From NCBI GenBank assembly GCA_036267755.1, contig DATAVK010000138.1, forward strand, positions 1-16,450: DNA of 16,450 nt, written 5' to 3'. Of the stretch, positions 1-8,189 are shown one piece after another (within the stretch, counting starts at the first letter, position 1; each line of letters begins with the position of its first letter). The position numbers and the translations under genes were made by a program. Origin of the DNA: DATAVK01 sp036267755 (lineage in GTDB: Bacteria > Actinomycetota > Actinomycetes > JAFAQI01). The notes below the pieces were generated by a model. It did not search any database. It was not told the origin of the DNA and saw only the letters and a program-made list of their open reading frames with translations.

Positions 1-1296
1 ATCGTGTTCGCTGCCACGCTGGTCCCGGCCGGCCGCTGGGCGGACCGGGTAGGCCGCCGGCTGATGTTCGGGATTGGGCTGGCGGCATTCACCGCCGGCT
101 CGGCGTTGTGTGCCGTCGCCCCCGGCGTCGATGCGCTGATCGGTGCCCGGGTGATCCAGGCGATCGGCGCCGGCGCGATGGTGCCGACGTCGCTGTCGCT
201 GCTGCTCGCGATCGTCCCGCCCGCCGACCGCGCCAAGGCGATTGGGACCTGGGCGGCCGTCGGGGCGATGGCAGCGGCGTTCGGCCCGGTCGCCGGCGGG
301 TTGCTCGTCCAGGCGAGCTGGCGCTGGGTGTTCGGGGTGAACATCCCGTTCGGCATCGTGGCGTTGCTCGCCGTCCGTCGGGTGCTTCCGGAGAGCCGCG
401 ATCCGCTCGCCCAGCACCGACCGGACGCGTTGGGTGCGGGCTTCGTCGCGCTCGGCGTCGGTGCGGTCGCGCTCGGCCTGGTGGAGTCGCCGGACTGGGG
501 CTGGGCGTCGGCGCGCGTTCTCGGCTTGTACGCCGCCGCCCTGGTCGCGGTGGGCGTCGTGCTGTGGCGCTCGACTCGGCACCCGTCACCCGTGGTGGAG
601 ATGTCGATGCTGCGGGTCCGGTCGTTCAGTGGCGCGGTGGCCGCCTCGATCCTGTACTACGCAGGATTCAGCGCCTGGCTACTGAACCTGGTCGAGTACC
701 TCACGGGGGAGTGGCACTACTCGGCGATCCGGGCCGGTCTCGCGATCGCGCCGGGGCCGCTGATGGTCTTGCCGTTCGCGCGCATCGTCGCGCCGCGGCT
801 GGCGCCTCGGATCGGCGGTGCCGGTCGCGTGGCCATGCTCGGGTGCCTGGTCAACGCCGGCGCCCAGCTGCTGTGGTTCACGCGGATGCAGTCGCATCCG
901 TCGTACCTGACCCACCTGCTGCCGATCCAGATCCTCGGTGGCATCGGTGTCGGGCTGGTCATTCCCTCGCTGCTCGGCGCCGGCACGATGTCGTTGCCGC
1001 CGGCGCGCTTCGGGGCCGGCAGCGGCGTGCTGAACATGGCCCGCCAGCTCGGTGCGGTGCTCGGTGTTGCCGGTCTGGTGGCGATCCTCGCGACTCACAC
1101 CGCTGACCCACTCGACGTCTACAAGCACGGGAGCCTGCTCGGAATCGGCTTCTACGTGGCGGCGGCGCTGGTGGCGGCGTTCGTGATCCCGCGCGTGACG
1201 CCGGGACCGGTCATCCTGACCGAACCCGAGGAGCTGGTCCGAGCGGTGGAAGCCGACGTCGCCGATGCGGCCGCACTCGACGGGGTGAGTGGTTAG
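1..1296 (+). CDS. MFS drug exporter, DHA2 (EmrB/QacA) type, 5' end missing
   Basis: Inner-membrane proton-coupled exporter of the major facilitator superfamily, probably of the 14-helix DHA2 group that expels drugs or other amphipathic compounds. The frame is open from the first base, so the start codon and first helix or two lie upstream; the GTG at base 4 is probably internal. About 430 residues are visible. Near the N-terminus the loop 2-3 signature GRWADRVGRR (MFS motif A) is intact, and GPVAGG about 90 residues further on fits motif C of antiporters. Long hydrophobic stretches alternate with short basic loops to about residue 400, followed by a short acidic cytoplasmic tail. The substrate cannot be read from sequence. 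Its TAG stop shares bases with the TAA stop of the convergent FUSC gene, leaving no room for a terminator between them. Confidence 0.9.
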   Translation: MVFAATLVPAGRWADRVGRRLMFGIGLAAFTAGSALCAVAPGVDALIGARVIQAIGAGAMVPTSLSLLLAIVPPADRAKAIGTWAAVGAMAAAFGPVAGGLLVQASWRWVFGVNIPFGIVALLAVRRVLPESRDPLAQHRPDALGAGFVALGVGAVALGLVESPDWGWASARVLGLYAAALVAVGVVLWRSTRHPSPVVEMSMLRVRSFSGAVAASILYYAGFSAWLLNLVEYLTGEWHYSAIRAGLAIAPGPLMVLPFARIVAPRLAPRIGGAGRVAMLGCLVNAGAQLLWFTRMQSHPSYLTHLLPIQILGGIGVGLVIPSLLGAGTMSLPPARFGAGSGVLNMARQLGAVLGVAGLVAILATHTADPLDVYKHGSLLGIGFYVAAALVAAFVIPRVTPGPVILTEPEELVRAVEADVADAAALDGVSG

Positions 1297-3500
1297 CGGG
1301 CGGCGACGGCCGTGATGTGGGGGCTGATCCGGGACTCCAGCAGCCGCATGTCCTGCAGGTATAGCGACGTCCACAACAGGCTCTTGGCGTGCTCGGTGTC
1401 GTCGACGACGTCAACGCTGACCATGAGGTCATGCCGGAGTACGTCGAACACCTCCTCGACCTGACTCTGATCGCACGGTGGCGGCGGCGTGCCCTCCGGC
1501 CGGTGCGGGTCCAACGCGTCCCCGACGGCGGTGTACCACTCGCAGACACTCCTGGTCTCAGACAGCACCAGCTCGGTGCTCGTCGACAGATGGTCCAGCA
1601 CAGTGGAGTGCCGGTGTTCTGCCGGACGGAGCAGGCAGATCGCCTCGCCCGCGAGGCGCAGTCGGGTCGCGCCGTTGGCGGTCCCGGTCAGGTCCGCGAG
1701 CGCCACTGACTTGGTGCCGCGTTCGGCGAGGTACTGCCGCAGGGCGTCGTCCTGCCGGCGGCCGGCCGCGAGCACGGCGCGCAGCTCGTCGGTCGGGTCG
1801 GCCGCGCGACCGAGCACGTACTCGACGCAGCTCTCGAGGTAGTCGGAGCCGATCCGATACGACTGGCTCAACGCGGTGCCGATAGCCGCCGCAGCCCCTC
1901 TGGGCCACAGCAGGGCGCCCACGACGAGGCTGACTCCGCACCCGAGCCCGATGTCCTCGATCCGCACCAGACCGACCTTCCAGCCGACCGGCGCGATGAT
2001 GTTGAACAGGATCAGCAGCACGACGGTGAAGCCGGCCTGTCCGGCCGCGAACGAGATCGCCTCCGGTGCAAAGGCGCCGACCAGTACGGCGATCGGCAGC
2101 ACCGCCCACAAGACCGGTGTCGACGTGCCGATAGCGAGCACCAGTCCAGCCCCGACTGCGAAGCCCACCAGTGTCCCCGCCAGGGCGCGGAGCACCGTCG
2201 AGCCGGTCGACAAGGCGCTGGACCGCAAGACCGACAGCGTGCCGAGCACCACCCAGAACGAGTGCTGCGCGCCGGTCCATTCGGCGATGCCGATGGCCAC
2301 GCCGAGCCCGACCGCGCCGCGGATGCTGTTCTGTAGCCACACCGAGTGCCGCTCGATCTGACTGGTCGCGATCTGCACGGCTGGGCTGAGCGGTGACGCA
2401 GTCTGGTGTGTCGGCGGCCGGCCCAGCACGCGGTCGATGACGGGCCGGGCATCGGACTCGCCGGCCCACCTCACGGTCTCGCCGACTAGCGACGCCGCAT
2501 AGCCGAGCTCGTGGCCCTGGAACGGGAGCTCGGTGCGCATGTTCGAGTCGGCGTCGAGCAAAGCGCGGGTCTCCGCGGCAACCTGTTGACGGGCCTCGGC
2601 CAGCCGGTCCAGAGCCCGGGTGAGCCCGTGGTCGTCGGCGATGACTGCCTTCCGGTCCGCGCGGAGCACCTCGGCGCTGGCTCGCAGCACGTCGGCCGCC
2701 GCGAAGCTGGCGTCCCTGGCGAGCTGCGGCCAGGCCTGCATCTCGTCGGTCCGCAATAACCGGACGACGTTGCCGAGCCACTCGAGCTCGTCGACGAGGC
2801 GGACGAGCGCGCGACTGCCGGTCGTGAGGCCGACCGGCCGAAACGCCGTACCGCGGAAGGTCCGCCGTAGCTGCGTCAACGAGTCTCGGACCTGGTTGCA
2901 GAGCTCGTCGGCGTGTTCGGTCTCACCGGCGGCGCGGGTCGTGATGACGTCGGCCATCGCCCGGCAGGTCTCCGCGGCGAACCGGCGCAGGTTGTTGTGC
3001 TCGGTCGGCGGCCAGACCAGCATGGCGGCCGGTATCGCGACCGCGACGGCGATACCCCACCCTTCCAGCCGCGGAGCGATGTCACCGGCGGTCCCCGGCA
3101 AGCTGACAGGCAGGATAAACACCAGCAGGGCGGCCCGGCCGGCCGCGGCGATAGACACACTGAGAGTGCCGGCGAACAGTACGACGAAACCGACGACCAC
3201 CATCGCGGCAACGGCGAGCCACGCGTTTCGGGATGCCAACGTGCCGAGGACGATGAGCACCGCACCCGTGACGCCGAGCATGAGGTAGCTCGTCAGCCGA
3301 CCGGTCCAGTTGCCCGGGAAGTCCACGAACAGCAGCAGCGAGAACCCACCGAACGCCGCGAACGTCGCCACTTGCGGGCTGCCGATCACCTCGAAGGTGA
3401 AGGCGAAGACCGCCGGGATCGCGACGGCGGCACGGATCGCGCGGTGTAGCGCGTATCCCATGGGATCGCGGGCGCGGATCTTCTCGATCAGCGGCCGCAT
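1293..3500 (-). CDS. FUSC family membrane protein (aromatic-acid-exporter-like)
   Basis: Predicted integral membrane protein of 735 residues in the FUSC superfamily, which includes fusaric acid resistance proteins and AaeB-like aromatic acid efflux components. It has the usual two-repeat layout: an N-terminal transmembrane block (about residues 20-165), a soluble helical region (170-385), a second transmembrane block (390-535) that opens with the characteristic FWVVLGTLSVLRSSALSTGS segment, and a C-terminal soluble helical tail. The frame extends upstream to 3737, but the extra N-terminal residues are low-complexity and unlike a protein, whereas the ATG at 3500 begins a good amphipathic N-terminus and has AGGA upstream; a GTG two codons earlier (3506) is an alternative. 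It lies 46 bp downstream of the c-di-GMP gene on the same strand, so the two may be co-transcribed. The substrate is unknown; transport direction is inferred from family only. Confidence 0.88.
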   Translation of the reverse strand: MRPLIEKIRARDPMGYALHRAIRAAVAIPAVFAFTFEVIGSPQVATFAAFGGFSLLLFVDFPGNWTGRLTSYLMLGVTGAVLIVLGTLASRNAWLAVAAMVVVGFVVLFAGTLSVSIAAAGRAALLVFILPVSLPGTAGDIAPRLEGWGIAVAVAIPAAMLVWPPTEHNNLRRFAAETCRAMADVITTRAAGETEHADELCNQVRDSLTQLRRTFRGTAFRPVGLTTGSRALVRLVDELEWLGNVVRLLRTDEMQAWPQLARDASFAAADVLRASAEVLRADRKAVIADDHGLTRALDRLAEARQQVAAETRALLDADSNMRTELPFQGHELGYAASLVGETVRWAGESDARPVIDRVLGRPPTHQTASPLSPAVQIATSQIERHSVWLQNSIRGAVGLGVAIGIAEWTGAQHSFWVVLGTLSVLRSSALSTGSTVLRALAGTLVGFAVGAGLVLAIGTSTPVLWAVLPIAVLVGAFAPEAISFAAGQAGFTVVLLILFNIIAPVGWKVGLVRIEDIGLGCGVSLVVGALLWPRGAAAAIGTALSQSYRIGSDYLESCVEYVLGRAADPTDELRAVLAAGRRQDDALRQYLAERGTKSVALADLTGTANGATRLRLAGEAICLLRPAEHRHSTVLDHLSTSTELVLSETRSVCEWYTAVGDALDPHRPEGTPPPPCDQSQVEEVFDVLRHDLMVSVDVVDDTEHAKSLLWTSLYLQDMRLLESRISPHITAVAAR

Positions 3501-3546
3501 GGTCACGATCCTGCCGGGCGCAGCCCGGCCCGGCAAACCGCGTCGG

Positions 3547-5790
3547 TCAGGCGCTGAGATCGGCGGCCGCGACAGCCACCGTCGGGGCGCCGAGCTGCTG
3601 TGGCTGCGGCCGGCCGAACAGGTAGCCCTGCGCGGTTGGCACGCCGAGCCGGCGCAGGATCTCGGCCTGCTGCTCGGTTTCGACGCCCTCGGTGACGAGC
3701 AGCAGCCCGCAGCTGCGGGCCAGCTCGGCGACGGCATGCACGATCGGCTCGCAGATGTGGTCGACGCCGAGCCCGGTGATGAAGCTGCGGTCGAGCTTCA
3801 CGATGTTGATCGAGGAGGAGAACCGTTGCAGGTAGCCGAGGCCGCCGTACCCGGTCCCGAAGTCGTCGATCGCGACGGACACACCGACGTCCCGCAGGGC
3901 TTCCAGGAGCTGCGCGCCGTCGCGGCGGGCCAGCAGCCGGTCCTCGGTGAGCTCGAGCACCAGGTCGCTCGGCTGCAGCCCGCTGCGGCTCAGACACCTG
4001 CGGATCACGTCCGGCAGGTCGGGCCGGCCGACCTGCAGCGAGCTGACGTTGACGCTGACCTTGCGGCACTCCTCGGGCTGCTTCGCGGTGTCGAGGCAAG
4101 CGCGCTGCAACACCCAGTCGGTCACCAACGACTCGTATTCGCTGTCCAGGATCACGTCGAGGAACTCGGCGGGTGCCAGCAAGCCTCGGGTGGGGTGGCG
4201 CCACCGCAGGAGCGCCTCGTGACCGATCACCCGACGGTCCTCGAGGCGCACGATCGGTTGGTAGTACAGGACGAACTGCTCCTCCTCGAGTGCTTGTGAG
4301 ACGTCGCTGCGCAGCTCGAGCTGGGCGGCGGCGGAGTTACGCATCGTCGGGTCGTAGACGTGCCAGGCGCCGCGCTGCTCGGCCTTGGCGCGGTACATGG
4401 CGGCGTCGGCCTGGGCGAGTAGACCGTCCGCGGTAGTGGCTGGCCCCTCGCTGAACGCGATGCCGAGCGAGATCGAGGGGCTGAGGCTGATGCCGCCGAG
4501 CCGCAGCGGCTGGTGGACGCCGTCGACGACGCGGCTGGCGAGTCCCAGCACCTCGTCCGGGTTCGCGACTCCCTGCAGGATGACGACGAACTCATCCCCG
4601 CTGAGTCGACCGACGGTGTCGGTGCCGCGGACGTTCGCTCGGATCCGTCGGCTGATCTCGAACAGGTAGGCATCCCCGACCGCGTGGCCGTGGGCATCGT
4701 TGACGAGCTTGAGCCGGTCGAGGTCGCAGAAGAACACGACGGTCGTCGTACCCGCCTCTGCGTCTATCGCCAGTGCCTCGCGCAGGTGGCGCATCGACTC
4801 GGACCGGTTGGGCAGCGAGGTGAGGGCGTCGTAGTGCGCCTGCTGGGTCAGCCGGTCCTCGGCGCGCTTGCGTTCGGTGATGTCCTCGATCTGGGCGATC
4901 ACCATGTCAGGCTCGTCGGCGTTGTTCAGCGGCGCGAGGTGGAGCCGGCCCCAGACCGTTGACCCGTCGGGGAGCAGGTAGCGCTTCTCGATGGGTGCGT
5001 GAGACTCGATCGTTGCGCTGGCCGCCGTACGGTCCCAGTCAGCGGAGAACTGGGTGAGGTGCAGGTCATCCGGATGCGTGAAGTCGCGGGCCTGGTGACC
5101 GACGATCTCGGCGCGATCGCGATTCAAGAACGCGCAGAACGCATCGTTGACGCTGGAGTAGCCGGTCGCGCCGAACAACCCGATCGCGATCGGACTGGCA
5201 TCGAAAACGGCCTGGAACCGCCGGGCGCCGCGCCGGCTCCCCGCAGCGAGCGCGGCGTGTTGGATGGCGAGCGACGCCGTGACGGCGAAGGCTTCGAGCG
5301 CGTGTCGGGTGGCCGGGCCTGGGCGCATCCCATCGCGAGGGACGTCCACGGACAGCATCCCGAGGTGCCGGCCGTCGACCGACTCCAGCGGCGCGAACAG
5401 CGAGTCCTCGGGATGCCAGGCGTCCGGATGGTCCAGGATCGGGATGTCGGGGATCCACGAGAAGACGTCGTCGGGATCGATCGTCGACTTGGCGTGATCG
5501 AGGAAAAGCAGCCTGCCCCACGGCTCGCTCGCGGCGACGAGCTGTCCCCAGCCGTCGGATCCCTGCCGGCGATGCAGCAGGCTCTCTCGGACCTCGTCAG
5601 GGCCGGCGACCGCGGCAACGATCATCGAGTCCGTCTCCGCGTCGACCAGGTTGATCACGGCGACTTCGAAGCCAAGGGACTCCACGATCGTGTCGGCGAC
5701 CAGCTGCAGCGTTTGGGCGAGGTCGAGCGAGGACGGAGTCGGGGGTTCACCCGCAGCGTCCGCAGCGTGCGAGATCGCGTCGGTTGCCAC
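3547..5790 (-). CDS. GAF-PAS-GGDEF-EAL cyclic-di-GMP turnover protein
   Basis: Soluble signalling protein of 747 residues that should make and/or degrade cyclic-di-GMP. Domain order: GAF-like sensor (about 20-180), PAS (188-310, ending in the typical DITERKRAEDRL linker), diguanylate cyclase domain (315-480) and EAL phosphodiesterase domain (490-735). The cyclase active site reads SGDEF (397-401) rather than GGDEF, a variant usually still compatible with activity, and the inhibitory I-site RGTD (388-391) sits the canonical five residues before it. The EAL domain keeps its key residues: EAL 525-527, NVS at 581-583, ELTE 613-616, DDFGTGY 642-648, K665 and E701. Both halves therefore look functional. 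No transmembrane segment is seen, so the signal is probably cytoplasmic. The GTG start has a GAGGGAGG run directly against it and an in-frame TGA three codons upstream, so the start is constrained but the ribosome-site spacing is poor. Confidence 0.95.
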   Translation of the reverse strand: MATDAISHAADAAGEPPTPSSLDLAQTLQLVADTIVESLGFEVAVINLVDAETDSMIVAAVAGPDEVRESLLHRRQGSDGWGQLVAASEPWGRLLFLDHAKSTIDPDDVFSWIPDIPILDHPDAWHPEDSLFAPLESVDGRHLGMLSVDVPRDGMRPGPATRHALEAFAVTASLAIQHAALAAGSRRGARRFQAVFDASPIAIGLFGATGYSSVNDAFCAFLNRDRAEIVGHQARDFTHPDDLHLTQFSADWDRTAASATIESHAPIEKRYLLPDGSTVWGRLHLAPLNNADEPDMVIAQIEDITERKRAEDRLTQQAHYDALTSLPNRSESMRHLREALAIDAEAGTTTVVFFCDLDRLKLVNDAHGHAVGDAYLFEISRRIRANVRGTDTVGRLSGDEFVVILQGVANPDEVLGLASRVVDGVHQPLRLGGISLSPSISLGIAFSEGPATTADGLLAQADAAMYRAKAEQRGAWHVYDPTMRNSAAAQLELRSDVSQALEEEQFVLYYQPIVRLEDRRVIGHEALLRWRHPTRGLLAPAEFLDVILDSEYESLVTDWVLQRACLDTAKQPEECRKVSVNVSSLQVGRPDLPDVIRRCLSRSGLQPSDLVLELTEDRLLARRDGAQLLEALRDVGVSVAIDDFGTGYGGLGYLQRFSSSINIVKLDRSFITGLGVDHICEPIVHAVAELARSCGLLLVTEGVETEQQAEILRRLGVPTAQGYLFGRPQPQQLGAPTVAVAAADLSA

Positions 5791-5897
5791 CCTCCCTCAG
5801 TCGACGGCAGCGCGAGTTTCCTTGAGCGCGCCCGCCTAGGGCCTCCCGAGTCGCGAGCGCCGCAAAGCGGGGTGAGCGCCCCGAAATCCGGCGATGA
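5791..5897. other. Intergenic gap between zinc-ribbon gene and c-di-GMP gene
   Basis: This 107-bp gap lies between two minus-strand genes. It contains a short all-GC stem of 5 bp with a 6-base loop (CGGGG at 5868-5872, CCCCG at 5879-5883) and an adjacent CCGC-AAA-GCGG mini-stem. Neither is followed by a T-run, so a terminator call would be weak. No clear promoter was recognised, but the gap is long enough to hold one for the c-di-GMP gene. Confidence 0.3.
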
Positions 5898-6158
5898 TCA
5901 TGGAATCGGGAGCTCGAGCGAGATCAGGCCCTGCATGTCGAGCCAGAGCCGGTCGGGGGATCGGGTCAGCCGGATCAATACGTGCTCGCAGCTCGGGCAG
6001 CGGCCGACCGATCCCGGCGCGTCGAGGTAGACGTCGACGCGGCCGATCGGGTTGCTATCGCCGCAGTTGGCGCACCGACCGATGCCCCGAGTGATGTCCA
6101 CCGCGAACACTTCGCTCAACGGACCTGCCAGCGCACTGCCGTCCAAGGATGTGGTCAT
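5898..6158 (-). CDS. Small zinc-ribbon-like protein (DUF6510-like)
   Basis: An 86-residue soluble protein with two CxxC knuckles, C29-x2-C32 and C54-x2-C57, spaced as in a zinc ribbon, followed by a C-terminal hydrophobic/acidic strand region. It resembles the small DUF6510 proteins, which in actinobacteria I recall lying next to sulfite-oxidase-like and flavin oxidoreductase genes; that recollection was not checked by a search. Its ATG overlaps the TGA of the upstream reductase gene (ATGA), showing translational coupling and a shared operon with the molybdoenzyme pair. Zinc binding is inferred from the cysteines. The function is unknown: it might be an assembly factor or an electron-transfer accessory (rubredoxin-like iron binding cannot be excluded from a CxxC pair alone). 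Confidence 0.85.
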   Translation of the reverse strand: MTTSLDGSALAGPLSEVFAVDITRGIGRCANCGDSNPIGRVDVYLDAPGSVGRCPSCEHVLIRLTRSPDRLWLDMQGLISLELPIP

Positions 6159-6910
6159 GAGGTGCCTCCCTGCGAGCCGAAGCGCTCGGTGCGGATCCGG
6201 CGTGGGTCGTGCTTGGCCTTGCCCAACAGTCGCGTGACCGTTTCGACGAACGGGTTGGGGCCGCAGACGAAGACGTCGCTGTCCCGGCCGAACTCGGCGT
6301 GCGAGACGGTCGGCTCATCGATGCGCCCGGGCCTTCGGCTGGAGTCAGCCGGCCCTTCCCGGGTGTAGACGTAGCTGACCGTGAACCCCGGGTCCGTCGC
6401 GGCGTAGCCCGCGAGCTCGTCGCCGTAGATGACGTCCTCAGGTCGGCGTGCGGAGTAGACCAGCCGGAACGGCACCGCGCTGCCGAGAAGGGCTCGGGCC
6501 CGGACCATGGCCATCAGCGGCACGATCCCCGACCCGCCGGCGTAGAGCACCGTGGGGTTGGGGCTGCTGGTCGCCGGCCAGACGAACCACCCACCCACCG
6601 GTCCGCGGAGCTCGATCTGATACCCGACGGCGAGCACCCGGCCGAGGTACGGCGATACCTCACCGTCGGGGACCACCTGCACGGTCAGCTCGATGTGCTC
6701 CCCGTGCGATGCCGAGGCGATCGAGTAGGAGCGTTCGGTCGAGTAGCCGTCCTCGGCGGTGAGCCGCAGGTCGACGTGTTGCCCGGCCTGGTGCCCGGGC
6801 CAGCCCGGCACGTCGAGCACGATGGTCCGGGCCGTGGTGGTCTCGTCGCGCAGTTCGGTGACGGTCGCGACCAGCCACCTCAGTCCCCCCAGTACCGCTG
6901 TTCCTGCCAC
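6155..6910 (-). CDS. FAD-dependent NAD(P)H oxidoreductase, ferredoxin-reductase (FNR) type
   Basis: Cytoplasmic flavoprotein of about 251 residues that would pass electrons between NAD(P)H and a partner. It has the FNR two-domain fold: an FAD-binding barrel with the RSYS motif (60-63) and a nucleotide-binding domain with GGSGIVPLM (125-133) and the terminal CGPNPFVE (216-223). No C-terminal plant-type [2Fe-2S] domain is present, so electrons must leave through another protein. The open frame runs far upstream inside the preceding gene and that part is a shadow. The GTG at 6910 is chosen; family resemblance really begins at RWLVATV, and a CTG at 6883 forms a CTGA overlap with the preceding stop codon, so the true start may be 9 codons later. 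Linked on one side to the molybdoenzyme and on the other to the zinc-ribbon gene, it is most likely the dedicated reductase of the molybdoenzyme. Confidence 0.9.
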   Translation of the reverse strand: MAGTAVLGGLRWLVATVTELRDETTTARTIVLDVPGWPGHQAGQHVDLRLTAEDGYSTERSYSIASASHGEHIELTVQVVPDGEVSPYLGRVLAVGYQIELRGPVGGWFVWPATSSPNPTVLYAGGSGIVPLMAMVRARALLGSAVPFRLVYSARRPEDVIYGDELAGYAATDPGFTVSYVYTREGPADSSRRPGRIDEPTVSHAEFGRDSDVFVCGPNPFVETVTRLLGKAKHDPRRIRTERFGSQGGTS

Positions 6911-7479
6911 GGGTCCCCATAGTTGTGGTAGCCCAAGCTCTCCCAGAATCCCGGCTGATCGTCGGTGCGCAGATCGAGGCCGCGCACCCACTTCGCCGAC
7001 TTCCACAGGTACAGATGCGGCACCAGCAGCCGGGCCGGCCCGCCGTGCTCTCGGGGCAGGTCCTTGTCGTCGTACCGGTAGGCGATCCATGCCTTGCCGC
7101 CGAGCAGGTCGGCCAGCGGCAGGTTCGTGGTGTAGCCGCCGTAGGAACGGACCAGCACGAACTCCGCCGCGGTCTCGATGCCGGCGAGCAGGTTGTCCAG
7201 GGACACGCCCTCCCAGTGAGTGCCGAGCTTCGACCACTTGGTGACGCAGTGCAGGTCGGTGGTGAAGCGCTCGGCCGGAAGCGCCCGGAAGCTCTCCCAA
7301 GTCCAGGACGTCACCTTGCCGGTCTCGGTCTTGACCTGGAACTCCCAGTCGGGGGTGTCGACCCGTTGCGTCGGTCCGGCTGACAGGACCGGGAAGTCCG
7401 TGACTAGGTATTGCCCAGGCGGCAGCTTGGGGTCACTGCTCCGCCCCCGACCCTTGAAACCCGGCGTGACGAGGGGCAT
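6880..7479 (-). CDS. Sulfite-oxidase-like molybdopterin-dependent oxidoreductase
   Basis: A 199-residue protein of the sulfite oxidase/MsrP (YedY) molybdopterin fold. Cys78 in DLHCVTKWS is the expected molybdenum ligand. HGGPARLLVPHLYLWKSAKW (positions 145-164) and the C-terminal GFWESLGYHNYGDPW are conserved signatures of the small bacterial subfamily. It lacks the twin-arginine signal peptide of periplasmic MsrP and has no heme or C-terminal dimerisation domain, so it should act in the cytoplasm. The natural substrate (sulfite, a sulfoxide or another oxo-compound) cannot be told. It overlaps the FNR-type reductase gene downstream, which suggests a two-component enzyme with a soluble NAD(P)H-linked electron partner instead of the membrane heme protein MsrQ. 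The ATG at 7479 lacks a good ribosome binding site; DinB ends 40 bp upstream in the same direction. Confidence 0.92.
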   Translation of the reverse strand: MPLVTPGFKGRGRSSDPKLPPGQYLVTDFPVLSAGPTQRVDTPDWEFQVKTETGKVTSWTWESFRALPAERFTTDLHCVTKWSKLGTHWEGVSLDNLLAGIETAAEFVLVRSYGGYTTNLPLADLLGGKAWIAYRYDDKDLPREHGGPARLLVPHLYLWKSAKWVRGLDLRTDDQPGFWESLGYHNYGDPWQEQRYWGD

Positions 7480-7519
7480 ACGTTCAGTGCACCGGGATTT
7501 GCCAGAGAACGCAAGAAAA

Positions 7520-8092
7520 TCAGGCGGCCGGCTGCCACGGCTGCAGCCACGGTGATGCCGGCCAGCCCTCTGCCGCGGCCATCAGCGGATAGAACGTGGC
7601 GCCGTCCACGGACTCCCGCACGATGTCGGCATGACCGGCGTGCTTCGAGGTCTCCGTGATCAGGTGCAGCAGGACCCAACGGACCGACCAGGCCTCGACA
7701 TCGGCCGGGAACCACGGCGTCCCCTGGGGGACCGGAACCGGCTGATCGAGGTCGTCGATGCCGCCCACGACCGTGCGGGTACGACGGGCCGCGTCGTCGT
7801 ACTGGTCGAGCAGGTCCTGCATCGTCTCGTCGTCGGAGACCTGAAAGTTGGCCTGGTAGTCCTCACTGTCATTGACCTGCCGGCGCTGCTCGATGGTGTC
7901 CAGCCAGGCGTGCTCCGTTGCGGTCAGGTGCTTGACCAGGCTCGCGATCGAGAGCTCGCTCGCCGACCCGGCCGTCCTGGCCTGCTCGTCGGTCAGGCCG
8001 TACGCGGAGACCCGTAGCGAGTCGCGGGTCTGGTCGAGGAACGCGAGCAGACCCTCGCGCTCATCGGCAACGGGGCGAACCAATCCAGGCAT
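7520..8092 (-). CDS. DinB family protein (DUF664-like), putative metal-dependent enzyme
   Basis: A 190-residue four-helix DinB/YfiT-like protein. Candidate metal-binding histidines are H55 (LVKHLTATEHAW) and H151/H154 (ETSKHAGHAD), the spacing typical of the DinB superfamily, whose studied members include mycothiol- and bacillithiol-dependent transferases. The specific reaction here is unknown; a thiol-dependent detoxification role is only an inference. The frame is open to 8230, but the ATG at 8092 is preceded by GAGG six bases upstream and starts the recognisable family sequence. It is divergent from the WYL regulator at 8189, a common pairing in which the regulator controls the DinB gene. 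Confidence 0.9.
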   Translation of the reverse strand: MPGLVRPVADEREGLLAFLDQTRDSLRVSAYGLTDEQARTAGSASELSIASLVKHLTATEHAWLDTIEQRRQVNDSEDYQANFQVSDDETMQDLLDQYDDAARRTRTVVGGIDDLDQPVPVPQGTPWFPADVEAWSVRWVLLHLITETSKHAGHADIVRESVDGATFYPLMAAAEGWPASPWLQPWQPAA

Positions 8093-8171
8093 CAGGACCT
8101 CTTTCTCGTCAGGGTTCTTCGGGGGCGTGAGGTCATCCTCTGCCGTTAAGTGGTCACCTTCTGGCCAGTTC

Positions 8172-8189
8172 TGCGGGACACTTGCGACA
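8172..8189. promoter_or_regulatory. Possible operator: direct repeat TGCGGGACA / TGCGACA
   Basis: Between the divergent DinB and WYL genes, TGCGGGACA (8172-8180) is followed by TGCGACA (8183-8189), with starts 11 bp apart, about one helical turn, ending at the regulator's own ATG. An 8-bp palindrome CTGGCCAG (8161-8168) lies just before it. Such sites are plausible for a regulator acting on its own gene and its divergent neighbour, but no experimentally known consensus was matched. Confidence 0.25.

Noticed and set aside
3310..4299. A 329-codon plus-strand frame across the FUSC/c-di-GMP junction
   Set aside because: It is antisense to two well-supported genes, with no recognisable domain and composition typical of a shadow frame.
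5868..5883. 5-bp GC stem as an intrinsic terminator after the zinc-ribbon gene
   Set aside because: Short stem, no T-run, and such stems are frequent by chance at this GC content.
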